Source: Saposhnikovia divaricata (lineage: Eukaryota; Streptophyta; Magnoliopsida; Apiales; Apiaceae). Taken from it: a stretch of DNA of 64,000 bases. This document shows, piece after piece, positions 1 to 11,344 of the stretch. The first letter of the stretch is position 1. Every line of letters starts with the position of its first letter. The notes below the pieces were generated by a model that saw nothing but the letters and a program-made list of their open reading frames with translations, was not told the origin of the DNA and did no database searches. The DNA lies in NCBI GenBank assembly GCA_036435485.1, contig CM071600.1, forward strand, positions 118,288,046 through 118,352,045. Direction: 5' to 3'. The position numbers and the translations under genes were made by a program.

Positions 1-1460
1 AACCAAGTTTCGAAGTCATAGGTATATGTTCTGAACTTTAAGGTGCCTTCGATGACCTTAAAACTTCTTCCAGGGAAAGCATTAAGAGATACTCTCCTAT
101 TTCTATCTATTTTTGGATCTTCATCTCTCCTTTGCTCAAAGATAACTTCAAGTTCCCAAGCACATAGCATTTCAAGCTTGTGAGATGATCCAACAACTTT
201 CCAGTAGAGATTCTTCAAGATACTGGTCCTCAGTTTGTGAAAACTATCTGCATAGATTTCTTCTTTTCCATCTATAATTCTGAGAGGATCTTCCAGTACA
301 CAAGGCTGATAACCTGCTTTCTCACTATTCATTTTGTTGACTTTCTTGCAACTTTCTTTCAGTTGATCTTCTAGATTTTCAGCAGTTTGTTTGGCAGACT
401 TGGGTGGTTTGTTAGCATTTTTGAATTCTTCTTCAGTAGTCCTGAATGCTTCGCTGCTTCATGACTTCTGTAGGTGTATAAGATGACGTTCTTTCTGCCC
501 AGTCATACTAACACGAAACCTCTAATTCATCTGAACTTATAGTCAAGTTGGCATCATCAATTTTCATCTAGTCACCATGTTTCTCATAGAATTCAGCATA
601 TCTTTTAGGATAGTATTTCTGGATGCGTTCCATGGCTAGTTTAGGGACATTGCCATGACTCACCATAAGCTCCACCATTCTTGCCAACACAAAGAAATCG
701 ATTCTGCGTGGCACTACTTCAGATGTCATTTTGAGGCTGTACCTGTCCACCACTGTCGATCCTTTGATCATATTGAAATTCTTGTCAACATCCATCATTC
801 CACTTCCATCTATATGCCAGATGGTGTATTTGGTTGCATGTTGCTTACTTTTATCCAAATCTAAAGAGACGGATTTCATGTCTCTTTCAACATTTGCTTT
901 CTGACATTAGAAGTTGTTCATCATTTCTCTTTTCTGAATAACAGTCTTATCAACCACTACTCCATGCTTTATTATCTTAGTTGCAGCCTTTGTCTTCCCC
1001 TTTGTAGGAATTGAGCGCCAGGCTCCTGATTTTCTTTTTGTCCTTTTAGATTTGAATGCTTTGGCATCCTTGTCCTTGATAGCATCTTCATTCAAGCTCT
1101 TGACAGTGTCCTTTTCAATTGTGTCCTCCATGATAATATCTTCATTTAGGCTCTTGATGGTGTCTTTGTTGACAGCATCCTTTTCAACATTAAGGCAGTC
1201 AACGGTAAACCTTAAAATATTTGCTTCCAAGGCTTCAAGAATATCTGATTCTCCTTCTTCAATAACAGCATCTTTCTTTTCAGTACTAGGAGCTTCTTCT
1301 TTTGCTTTCTCCTGAGTTTGATTTTCAACATTCTCAGCAGTTACTTTGTTTTTACTCCCACCTTCAGTTGCACCAGATCCTCCATTTTCATCAAGCTCAT
1401 CATCATCAAGAGTGTCATCAAATGTGCAGCTTCCACCTCTTTTGGCATTAGATTCAGAAA
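1..1460 (-). pseudogene. E1 env-like ORF, C-terminal part (continues past the left edge)
   Basis: Blocks 1230-907 and 879-568, then open but broken sequence to position 1 (for example the segment read as LRIIDGKEEIYADSFHKLR). 1230-907 holds an internal repeat, KDTIKSLNEDIIMED and KDTVKSLNEDAIKD, encoded by the same GACAG/CTGTC words seen elsewhere in E1. A TAG near 570 interrupts it. The end of the ORF and the 3' LTR must lie left of the window. Confidence 0.45.
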
Positions 1461-3061
1461 TTAACTCTTTACCTGAGTGCTAAGACTCTCATTTCTTTTC
1501 ACCAAAAGTTTGTGAATTTCCCTGACAGCCTTGACTTTTTCCTTGGTAATCTTGGACTTGAGGATTTGTCTCAACACTATCATCACTGAGGTAATTTTCA
1601 ACTTTGACTCTTTATCCAAAGTCAGAAAACCAATTTTCTTTACTCCTGCACTTGTGGTCATCTTGTAGCAGACACCATATGGATTATCAATCACTTCTGG
1701 GAGTTTGTCTTCAACAAACCTCTTGATCTGTGCCAACAGACTTTCATTAAAGGTTGTTGAGTTGGCCTTCACTTCTGTTGCTAATGAATTTAGTACTCTT
1801 GCTTGCAAGCTTTGCAGTAGTTGCATTGTGATGAATATTGAGATGTCAGTTTTCAGATATACATTAATTGCCCATCTTTTCTCCAAGTTAACTTTCACAG
1901 CGATACATATTATTTTATCCTTCAGTATTGTTGACAGTTTGTTGAAAACTCCTTCTGCTTCTATGATTGAGTTATCCACCAACATACTAAATTCTTCATC
2001 CTTGTTGTTCAAAGTACTCTCCATATGGCTAACCATCATTATTCCTGCATCATCTGGGCTATACTCACTTCCATCAGACCAGGTGGTTCCAGTTATCAGA
2101 TTTATGTACTCATGCATTTTATCTTTGCCTTTACCCAGTCTGTTTTGCTCTTCCTGTTCTCTCCATAGGTTTTGTAGTGGAGTTTCTATGATTTCAGGAG
2201 TTGGCTCATTAATTTTCAGAGGAGGTAGTATTGGTCTTTTAGATTTTTGAGTTTCTTGTAATTGCTCCATTACTTCTTTAGTTATCAATACTGGCTCACC
2301 ATCCATTTCATGTTCAATTAAGTCACCATCTCCATAGGCTTTCAGTTCTTCACCAAAGTTTCTTCCTTTTTCTCTAGCTCCCCCTCACTCTCTTCTCCAT
2401 CTTCAACTTGTACCTGCTCCCCCTTACTTCTTGACTCCCCCTTGCTTGTTGCTTCCCCTTGCTTCTCCTTCTCTACCACTTTTTCTGAGATATTTGGACC
2501 TACAACTCTATTCTGATCTACCACTTTCTCCCCCTTAGTTAAGTTGACAGCACTAAGAGTAGCAGAAAATGATAGCAGAGCCTGTTGAATCTCAGCAAAA
2601 CCAGCAGCTACCATAGTGGATAGATTGTCAATCTTGGCTTCCATGGATGCACATCTGCCCTTAAGGGATTGCAACCATGAATCAGCTTGTTTAGAAGGAC
2701 CACCAGATCTTAACCTTTTTGGAGGCAAAGGAAAAGATTGGGGCAAGGAGGCTGTGGGGGTTCTCACACTCTCATTGTTTTTCTGAGTGATCTCATCACT
2801 CCTCATAGAGGAACTCTCAAGGCCTAGAGTCTTATGTTGTGCGGCTCCCTCAGGTTCACTATGGACATGCTCAAGTCCCTCACCTTTTTCCAGCTCATTT
2901 GGCTGCCTCTCGTTTTTTTGATCACCTCTCTTTTCTTTTATCTCTTTTTTCTTTTTATCTCCCTCACTCATCCTAGATGCATGGGTATGAGCAGTACTTA
3001 CATGCATTTGAGTTGAAAAAGTAGAATGTTTAGATTTTACCTTTAGAGCAGAGATAGGCAA
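1461..3061 (-). pseudogene. E1 env-like ORF, central part
   Basis: Two open blocks, 3061-2342 and 2306-1461, joined by a frameshift near 2342. The first is very hydrophilic (KKKKEIKEKRGDQKNERQ) and then has a likely helical segment (SLKGRCASMEAKIDNLST). The second is more globular (HEYINLITGTTWSDGSEYSP) with long helical Lys/Glu stretches at its end. It continues the frame of the env-like protein; no family match is recognised beyond that. Confidence 0.5.
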
Positions 3062-3090
3062 ATGATCATCATCAAAAGCATCTTCAATAA

Positions 3091-4841
3091 TTACTGCATC
3101 CTGATCATGCTGTGTAGAGGTGACAGCATCTTAAACCAAAATGTTACTGTCAATAGGTGGAGTGACAACAACTTTGGTGTTGTCTTTGACAGCAGCTGAG
3201 GCTGTGACAGCAGCTTCCCTGGGTCAGTTGCTTGTTGGAGTTCGACCAAGATGTTGGCTGTTTCATTTTCTGGCAGAGGGCCACCTTGATCTAGCTCAGT
3301 GTTTGAGGGAGTGGTGTCCATTTCACTTTGAGAAATGGGTTCTTGTGGACCACTAGATGGGGGCTCATCCATGATATGAGATGGATGATCAAAACCTGAA
3401 GGGTTGGGACTGTCCCCTTCTCTAGGTTGTTGAGAAGAAATAATTGATGGATTAGAGAATAGAGAAGGTGATGGTATAGAAGAGATTTTTGACTGTTCCA
3501 CAGGGGCAACATGTGGAACATCAAAAGTGTAAGTTTTATGACCCTCACTGTGCCCTAACTCCATGTGTATATCTGCAAGTGGGGGTTCCTCATGAGTGAG
3601 TACATGAGGTTGTGCAGACTCTTTACAATATGCCTTTGGAGACCGGCCAGTTTCAATAGATACTCCTTGTTGAGAAGAAGCACCTAGGGATGTGTTTGAT
3701 TCCCTTTTATCCTCCACAGTCTTTTGTGAGACTATGGGGTGGCTGACAGTGGCTTTGCCCCTCTTAGCTCTCTTCTTCTTAGGCTCAAGAGGAACCACTA
3801 TGGGTTCACTTTGATTAACATCCTTATTTGCTGCATCAAGTGCAGTTTCTCCCTCAACATTCTCAGAACTACCACCAACACCAGTTTCCAAGGGTCTTTT
3901 CTTGGATTCTTGAAGGGCTTTTTTTATGGCTTTTGTTTGTCTGGAAGGTCTGATTTGAATGAATTGAGTAGAATGTGGGTTAACTGAATTTGGGTCTAAT
4001 TCAGCTTCATTCTCAAGAGAAAAAGTAACATACCGAGAGGGTAGTTTAAAATCAAGATTATGCTCTTGATCAGCCATGTGCTTTGTGAAGCAGAGTGTAA
4101 TATGTGTATTTAAATTCTGTGAATTGAGTGTAGTGTGTGTATTCCTTTTCAAAACATTGCACTCCACTGTGAGGGAGGAATTTTCATCAAGTCCACATAA
4201 TGAATTTATACACATCATAAGAAAGCGAGTATAGACATGTACCTTCTTACTTATGGCAGATTTGAATTGTCCCATGAGCAACTTTCCAACATCGACCTTG
4301 TACCCATGGACAAGTGAGTGAGTGAGTTTCTAGATGTATGAGGGAATACCATTCCAACCAGTGGTTTTTGTTGAGAAAACCTTCACCATTACATCAAGAA
4401 TCATGCTCCATTCTTTGCTTAAGTACTTCCTGTCCATTTCACCAGTTGGGTACCAACTTGAAGTACCTTCTTCAAGAACAGGGCCAGAATACCAAATTTT
4501 TAAGAAGAACTTCTTTATGGTTTCATCACTTGCAGCTCCTGGTATGATTCTTTTGCTTGCAGTCCAGTTCCCAGGGCTTCATTGATGCCCTTGATAGTGG
4601 GAATGTAGGTAGTGTCTTTGATTTTGAATTGTATGGCTTCATTACCTGCACCTCCTTGAACAATAGCAGTTTGCCAAAATTGTTCAATTCTGTCTAGGTC
4701 CAAAGATGGGGTAGAGGTTATAGCACGACCTAGATAGGACTTGTTCATGAAGGATACAAGTCCTTTGAATCCTTCACCAGCATCTCCGGCAGTGAGAATA
4801 CCAGCAAAGTTTGTTTGAGAAGAGGATTGTTTGGGTGCCAT
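3091..4841 (-). pseudogene. E1 env-like ORF, N-terminal part
   Basis: Start taken at the ATG opening MAPKQSSSQTNFAG (4841), not the longer frame from 4997, because the TATA box and leader lie just upstream. The first block (to 4515) is globular (LDLDRIEQFWQTAIVQGG). A one-base frameshift near 4560 leads to a second block through 3091, with a TAG at about 4331. The second block becomes Ser/Pro/Glu-rich with the basic run EPKKKRAKRGK. The layout matches the extra 3' ORF of Sireviruses, often called env-like, though no clear signal peptide or membrane segment is visible. Function unknown. Confidence 0.65.
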
Positions 4842-4928
4842 TTTTGTGCTTTGAGTTTGGAGAGAGAGATTTAAGCTTTTGAGAGAGAGGTTCTGTATAG
4901 AGTTATGTGTTTGTGTGTTTGACAGTTG

Positions 4929-4937
4929 CTTATATGA
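4929..4937 (-). promoter_or_regulatory. Putative internal TATA box ahead of the E1 env-like ORF
   Basis: Minus strand reads TTCATATAAGCAAC about 90 bases upstream of the ATG at 4841. The intervening sequence is a C/T- and A-rich, leader-like stretch (CTCTCTCTCAAAAGC). It suggests a separate transcript for the downstream ORF; not proven. Confidence 0.4.
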
Positions 4938-5604
4938 ATATAGCAAACGTTTTACTGAAAAGGGGAAAGTAACTCTGTGTCTTAACCCATTAAGCAATCA
5001 CGTGGTGTCGTGGGTAGTTACTTTTTAGTAGCTGTAAATCGTGGAGGTAAAATCCCAATTATATCGATCCACTAACTTGATAGTAACCTGTGGGCTGGAA
5101 CAAATTCGTCAGTAATTTTGAGGGGGTGACAACATGTTTCGCTTGACAATAACATTGGCGCGAGAACGTGTTGTCACCAATAAGCATTCTTTTAAACTCT
5201 CATGGCAGAAACGTTTTCATTGCTGTAATGAAACTTGATGTCAAGACGTGTCGTGACAGCAACTTTCATTGCTGACAGCAACTTGTGCGGAAATAGTTTT
5301 TGTCATAAGTTTTAAATGATTTTGCCCATTGCTTAAAATTAAAATTACCAATTAGCATTTTAATCGATTTAGGCACATATTCGTTAAAGAGCACACATTT
5401 ACACACATACACACATATACACAACATGCATACAAGCATTAATCAACAGATAACCAAGATGCAAGGATAAGGTAAAGAAATAAGCATCAACGCTGGAGAA
5501 GATGAAACGACGAACTTTTCATTAAAAACATAAAAACAATACATAAAAAGTTCTTAAAATAAACATCAATTTTTATTAAGCTCAGAAAGAGCTTCCTTCA
5601 GAAG

Positions 5605-5793
5605 CTACTCGACGACCAGCTTCTCCTCCTCCTCCTCGGAGATCCTCAGCTGGTCGAGATAAGCCTGAAGCTTATCTAGCCATGGATCCCAGGGATCCTC
5701 AGCAACAGCGACTTCCTCTTTCTTCTTCGGCATCTCCTCCCTGGTCTTAGAGTTCTCGGGAGTAGAGATCTCTGAAGCCTTCCTCTTACTCAT
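5605..5793 (-). CDS. E1 small accessory ORF (62 aa, basic start, acidic end)
   Basis: Starts MSKRKASEISTPENSKTREE, with a nuclear-signal-like basic cluster, then a WDPWLDKLQAYLDQLR amphipathic stretch and an EEEEE tail. It lies between pol and the env-like ORF on the element's coding strand and is preceded by a TATA box. A similar-sized acidic ORF sits in E2 at 50865-51065, which argues that it is a real gene of these elements. No known domain is recognised; function unknown. Confidence 0.5.
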   Translation of the reverse strand: MSKRKASEISTPENSKTREEMPKKKEEVAVAEDPWDPWLDKLQAYLDQLRISEEEEEKLVVE

Positions 5794-5847
5794 TCTCTAG
5801 TGTCTCTAATGTGTGTAATAAGAAAATAAGGGTTTCGCCTTGGTCTT

Positions 5848-5856
5848 ATTTATAGC
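5848..5856 (-). promoter_or_regulatory. Putative internal TATA box ahead of the E1 small ORF
   Basis: Minus strand reads GCTATAAATAAG about 55-60 bases upstream of the ATG at 5793, a spacing that leaves room for a short 5' leader. Inference from sequence only. Confidence 0.45.
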
Positions 5857-6179
5857 ACATTAAGTGACGCTATAATTTCCCACACGCTTCCTTTTAATAA
5901 ATATTTAACTTTAAAAGGAAAAGGACTGACAATTACCCCGGGTCATTTCAAATGACACGACTAATTATCACTGGCACGCGTGTGATTTAAGTTAATGTCA
6001 CGTGACTACTCATTACATAAGTTAAAACATGCATGTAATTTTAATTTAGCAAAGTCATAGCAGACATGTTGTTAAACAAGTAGCACATAAGACAGTAACT
6101 TCTCATGACAGCAACATTGAAGGCTACTGTCATGAGCTGCATTTTAACACATTGAAAATGAAAAAAAAAAAATAGTAAG

Positions 6180-7727
6180 TTAACATACCAGATTTAGCAT
6201 TCCCAATTCACATACCAACCTGTTGAAGGTTGCTCCATCCAATGGCTTTGTGAAAATGTCTGCAAGTTGCTTATTCGTGGGGACATAAACCAGCTTCACG
6301 ATTTCCTTTTCAACATGCTCTCTTATGAAATGATGTTTGATATCAATGTGCTTTGTCCTGGAATGTTGAATTGGATTGTCTGAGATGGCTATGGCACTAG
6401 TATTATCACAGTTGATAGGGATGTTGGATAACTCTAGACAATAGTCCAATATCTGATTTTTCATCCAAAGAATTTGTGCACAGCAACTTCGTGTTGCAAT
6501 ATACTTAGCTTCTGCAGTTGAAGTAGATATAGAATGCTGCTTCTTGGTAAACCATGACATTAATCTTCCACTAAGAAATTGACAGCTTCTTGTTGTACTC
6601 TTCCTGTCAATTTTGCATCCAGCATAGTCTGAATCAGAATATCCTATCAGATCAAAACCAGTATCTTTAGGATACCAAAGGCCTAAATTTGGAGTGCCTT
6701 TCAAATATCTAAAGATTCTTTTGATTGCAATCAAGTGTGACTCTTTTGGATCAGCCTGAAACCTTGCACAAAGACATATAGCAAATATGATGTCTGGTCT
6801 GCTAGCAGTTAGATATAACAAAGATCCAACCATGCCTCTGTAAGTGCTAAAGTCCACTTTCTTTCCTTTAGGATCCAAATCCAGTTTGGTTGCAGTAGAG
6901 ATAGGTGTCTTGGTAGGTGATGCATCTTCCAATTTGAACTTTTTGAGAAGTTCCTTGACATATTTTTCTTGGCTTATGAAGATTCCATCATCCTTTTGAT
7001 GAATTTGTAGACCTAGGAAAAATGATAGTTCTCCCATCATGCTCATCACATATTTGTTCCTCATAAGAGATGAAAACTTTTCACACAGCTTCTCACTTGT
7101 AGAACCAAAGATTATGTCATCAACATATATCTGTACCAGAATAATGTCCTTGCCATGATGCTTGTAGAATAAAGTCTTATCTACTATACCTCTTTTAAAT
7201 TGATTCTCTATTAAAAAGGTAGAGAGAGTTTCATACCAAGCTCTGGGGGCTTGCTTCAATCCATAAAGTACTTTGAATAGCTTGTAGACAAAGTCATACA
7301 ACTCAGCATCTTCAAATCCAGGTGACTGTTCAACATACACTTCTTCCTCTAGCTCTCCATTGAGAAAGGCACTTTTGACATCCATTTGGAACACCTTGAA
7401 GTTACAATGTGCAGCATAGGCTAGAAATATTCTGATAGCTTCAAGTCTGGCAACAGGTGCAAATGTCTCATCATAATCTATCCCTTCCTGTTGACAGTAA
7501 CCTTTAGCTACTAGCCTTGCCTTGTTTCTTGTCACATTTCCACTTTCATCCAGTTTGTTTCTGAAAACCCACTTTGTATCAACAACTGACTTCCCTCTTG
7601 GTCTAGGGACCAGCTTCCATACATTGTTTCTCTCAAATTGGTTAAGCTCTTCTTGCATAGCTATCACCCAATCAGAATCCAACAATGCTACATCAATTGT
7701 TTTTGGCTCAGTTTGAGATAGAAACAA
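6180..7727 (-). CDS. pol: E1 reverse transcriptase-RNase H
   Basis: A 515-residue open frame covers the whole RVT_2 domain and RNase H. RT motifs are KWVFRNKLDESG, ARLVAKGYCQQEGIDYDETF, QMDVKSAFLNGELEEEVYVE, LYGLKQAPRAWY and the catalytic YVDDIIFGS near 7120. RNase H shows YSDSDYAGCKIDRKST, then STAEAKYIATRSCC, where the family has Glu in place of the Lys, so RNase H may be impaired. It ends at NKQLADIFTKPLDG. This frame is the best-preserved part of E1. In a live element it would copy genomic RNA to cDNA in the particle. Confidence 0.92.
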   Translation of the reverse strand: MFLSQTEPKTIDVALLDSDWVIAMQEELNQFERNNVWKLVPRPRGKSVVDTKWVFRNKLDESGNVTRNKARLVAKGYCQQEGIDYDETFAPVARLEAIRIFLAYAAHCNFKVFQMDVKSAFLNGELEEEVYVEQSPGFEDAELYDFVYKLFKVLYGLKQAPRAWYETLSTFLIENQFKRGIVDKTLFYKHHGKDIILVQIYVDDIIFGSTSEKLCEKFSSLMRNKYVMSMMGELSFFLGLQIHQKDDGIFISQEKYVKELLKKFKLEDASPTKTPISTATKLDLDPKGKKVDFSTYRGMVGSLLYLTASRPDIIFAICLCARFQADPKESHLIAIKRIFRYLKGTPNLGLWYPKDTGFDLIGYSDSDYAGCKIDRKSTTRSCQFLSGRLMSWFTKKQHSISTSTAEAKYIATRSCCAQILWMKNQILDYCLELSNIPINCDNTSAIAISDNPIQHSRTKHIDIKHHFIREHVEKEIVKLVYVPTNKQLADIFTKPLDGATFNRLVCELGMLNLVC

Positions 7728-7753
7728 GAAAACATTCTATCAGCAGAAATATT

Positions 7754-8074
7754 TCACCTCGTCCTTACACCAGTAGTGGGATCACCAATAATTAAATTAC
7801 TGGTATGATCTTTGTTCCACTTGGTGGTTTTAGGCAAGCTTTTTTCTTGATCTGCTTGTTCACTACCTCCTTGAGAGGTTGATCCTCCACCAGTGATATT
7901 TTCTCCTTCATGCTCTTCATTATCTCCAGAGTCATTCTCATTCTGATGATAAGATGTTATTGTCTGAGATTGAGCTGGAGTTTGAGCAACATCATTGGTG
8001 TTGGCAGCATCTCTTCCAAATTCAATAGTCTGAGTACAAGTAGGTTCTTTAGCAACAATTTCTTCTTCTTCCAA
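7754..8074 (-). pseudogene. E1 integrase-RT spacer
   Basis: A 106-residue Gln/Glu/Ser/Gly-rich, low-complexity segment (GGGSTSQGGSEQADQEK) ending IIGDPTTGVRTR, the usual lead-in to the reverse transcriptase in Sireviruses. It is separated from RT by a TGA at about 7755. No catalytic motif is present. Confidence 0.65.
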
Positions 8075-8118
8075 GTACCCTTATTTACAAATCTAAGAGG
8101 CTCTATTTGACCATCCTC

Positions 8119-9427
8119 TTACAAACCTGGAAGCTTGGTTTCATCAAATGTGACATTTACACTTTCTTCAATAACTTTGTGATCAATGACATAGACTCTG
8201 TAGGCAGTCCTTTCTAATCCATATCCCATGAAAATCCCTTCATAAGCTTTAGCATCAAACTTTCCTTTCCTTTCATGGTTGTCCATCATCATGAAACACT
8301 TACTCCGAAATATATGAAAATATTTGACAATAGGTTTCTTTCCTGTTAGCAGATAGTAAGGAGTGTTCCCATGAGTCTTGTTGATTAAGGTTCCGTTCTG
8401 TGTGTAGCAAGCTGTGTTGATAGCTTCTGCCCATAAGTATGTTGGCAGTTTTGAATCACACAACATAGTTCTAGCAGCTTCAATGAGAGTTCTATTTTTC
8501 CTTTCTACAACTCTATTTTGTTGTGGTGTCCTAGTAGTGGAGAATTGTTGCACAATGATTCATTTTTGCAGAAACCTCCAAGTGTGGCATTTCTGAACTC
8601 AGTACCATTGTCACTTCTTAGAATTTGAACTTTTGCATTTGGGGTTCTATCAAGAACTCTTATGTGATCAATGATTTCTTGAGCAGCTTCATCCTTGGAC
8701 TCCAAGAATTTTACCCGAGTGTACCTTGAGTAGTCATCCACCATTACCAGGGCATATCTCTTTCTTGCAAGAGATTGAACATTTACTGGGCCAAAGAGAT
8801 CCATGTGAATCAACTTGAGTGGCTCAGTATTGGTGTTTAATTGCTTTGACTTGTGCACTGATCTTCTAAATTTTCCCATTTGACAATCCTCACAAAGTCC
8901 TTCTTGATAGAATTCCTGTTGAGGTAGTCCTCTCACCAATTTTTTCTTCATCAATATATTCATGTTTTTGAAATTTAGATGTGAGAGGTTCTTGTGCCAA
9001 AGCATGCTGTCACTAACTGTTGATTTACTGTAGAAATAGTAAACCTTATCTTTCTTAGCAGAGTTTAGATCTGCAACAAACAAGCTTCCTTTCCTTACTC
9101 CTTTCAAAGAAAGGATTCCATTTTTCTTGTGATAGATGTTACAAACCATCATATCAAAATCAACCTTAAATCCCCTGTTGCTGAATTGGCTGACACTGAC
9201 TAGGTTGTGCTTCAATCCATCTATAAGAGCAATATCTTCAATGACAACATTTTCAATTTCCAGACAGCCATATCCCACAGTGTAACCTTTGTTGTTGTCT
9301 CCAAAAGTTATGATTGGGCCATCTTTCTCAACATAATGTGATAGCAAGGTTTTATCACTTGTCATGTGTCTACAGCATCTACTATCGATGATCCACATGA
9401 CTTGTTTCTTTTTCTTGCCCTACAAAA
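8119..9427 (-). pseudogene. pol: E1 protease remnant and integrase
   Basis: The block 9398-8505 starts at the aspartic protease motif, which reads WIIDSRCCRHMT; the catalytic D-S/T-G triad is D-S-R here, so the protease is probably dead. The GAG-pre-integrase zinc-binding region follows (LWHKNLSHLNF ... CEDCQMGKF), then the integrase core with HMDLFGP, VDDYSRYT and LRSDNGTEF. A frameshift near 8530 moves to block 8553-8119, which carries the third catalytic residue in VVERKNRT. Integrase would insert the cDNA copy. Stops at about 9421 and 9436 separate it from the linker. Confidence 0.85.
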
Positions 9428-9437
9428 CAGATGATAT

Positions 9438-10339
9438 TTAATTTGCATCTGGTACCCAATCCTTGTTGGGTCCTACAGTTACAACATCAAATTTTATATC
9501 ATCATTAATCACATTTGAATCAACACTTGAATCATCATGTTTGACTTCTTTTGCTATACACTCAGTTTTAGAATAGGACTTGGTCTTTTTCTCAGTGGAT
9601 GCTACCTTTTTACCAACATTGGCAAGCTCAGAAGTCTCAACAGTTTGCATATAGGAGCATGTTTCGGTAGATAGAATAGGTAGATTAAAACATGTACTCA
9701 TGGTAGTGATTTTGCATGGCATGCAGTCAATGTTACTACAAACATTCATTGTTCTTTGCATAATGGGAGTTCTGTGTAAGTTACCTTTTACCTTGGTTGC
9801 ATTAACCTTGTTCTCATTCGGTTTCTTACAAACATGTGTTAAGTGTTGGGAGGATCCACAAGTATTTCAAAGCTTCCTAGGGGCATTCTTGACATAAGCA
9901 TAGCCATTTTTCTTATGAATTCCTAACCTGCCTTTCCTATTCTTAGGCTTGTAAGCATCTGTGTTGACAGTATGTCCTGAAGTTGCTGTCGAGTTACCCT
10001 TGACAGTACCTTTCATACCTGCTGTCTTGACAGTAGATTTGGAAGTTGTTGTCCTAGGTACTCTCTTGACAGTATCTTTGAAAGTTTCTGTCTTATCCTT
10101 GTTGGCAGCTTCTTTAGAACATTCTGTCTGATTGGTTGGTAAAGTTTCTGTTATGGGGATCTTGACAGTATCTTTCCCTTCAGTCGATGTGCTGTAAATA
10201 CACTCATCTTCATCACGAAGCTCTTGTTTGATGAGCAAGAAATTCTCATCAAAATCAGCTTAAACAGTTTTGAAATTGGGTTTAAAAACTCTCTTGAGAA
10301 TATGAGGTTTGACAGCATCACCATCTGAACAACCATCAA
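9438..10339 (-). pseudogene. E1 gag-protease linker with TVK repeats and second knuckle remnant
   Basis: Open blocks 10238-9867 and 9761-9438 lie between the Gag coiled coil and protease. The first has repeated Thr-Val-Lys units (KDTVKIP, KDTVKRVP, KSTVKTAG, KGTVKGN); each is encoded by the word ACTGTCAA, which also recurs in the LTR and elsewhere in E1. Around 9870 a second zinc knuckle survives as NTCGSSQHLTHVC, but its first Cys position is now a TGA stop. Stops occur near 10259, 9868 and 9436. No catalytic domain is seen here. Confidence 0.6.
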
Positions 10340-10456
10340 TCACAGTTGCATTACCAGGCCTCCTACCATAGTCGAACCCTATTCCAACCTTTTGGTTCTC
10401 AGTGTGATTCTCATGATATTCCTGAACTAACTTAGAAGAATTTCTAAAGGCCTTAA

Positions 10457-11344
10457 GCTAAAATTCATTTTTAGCAATTTGATTTCTTAGGAATTCTTCT
10501 ATCTTCTTAGCACAGACAACATCATTTTTTAGTTTCTCATTTTCTTGAGCTAGTGAATCTAATGGACTGGTTTTAAATAAGAGCATTTCATTCTCAGATT
10601 TGAGTGTTTCATTCTGTTTAGTTAACTTAACAATTTCTTCATTAGTAGTAGATAAACTAACATGAATGTTAAACATCTCAGCACTTAATTCTTCAATAGT
10701 TTGTTATACTCAGTTTTAGACATATCAAGTAAAATAAGAGATGGTACCTGATTTGAGGAGCTGGATGCTTCATCATCAGATCTAGCCATGAGAGCTAGAT
10801 TTACAAACTCTTCTTCTTCCTCATCATCAGAGTCATCCCAGCATTTTCCTTCAGCCACATAGGCTCTTCCTTGATTTCTTTTAAACTGAGTTCCAAATCC
10901 TTTCTTCATTCTTTGATTCTATTTTGGCCTTCTGCACTCTGTGGAAAAATGACCTAGGTCATTACAGTTGTAACATCTGAACATTAACCTATCCACCATT
11001 CCTGTCTTGTATCCTCCTCTTGTGGCACCACCAGCAGCTTTTGAAGAGTTTCCCTTGTTGAACTTAGATGTCTGGCCCTATGGCTTATATGGCTTATCTC
11101 TTCTGAACTTTATATTCTTGAATCTTTTAGCCATATATGCCATGGTTGGATTATCCATGCTTTCAATCTCTTCTAATGAATAGAAGTCTTCATCTTCAAC
11201 ATCTTTGAGCTGTAGAACCACTTTCTCCTTATCATCCAACACCTCCTCAATCTTCAGAGATGGTACTTGTGTTGGTTGTGAACTTTGTGAGGGTTCACTT
11301 GGCAGAGAAACAAGTGGCTCATGAGCTACAAGGGCACTAGACAT
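10457..11344 (-). pseudogene. gag: E1 gag, C-terminal part with zinc knuckle and coiled coil
   Basis: Continuation of Gag in three open blocks. 11344-11078 is an acidic hinge. 11077-10685 holds a nucleocapsid zinc knuckle CYNCNDLGHFSTEC (CX2CX4HX4C, RNA binding) at about 10985-10943, then a DDEEEEEF acidic run. 10676-10458 is a Leu/Glu-rich coiled coil (SLAQENEKLKNDVV). Stops near 11076, 10917 and 10457 are TAG codons where this family normally has Gln. Long coiled-coil Gag tails are common in Sireviruses. Non-functional as it stands. Confidence 0.8.
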
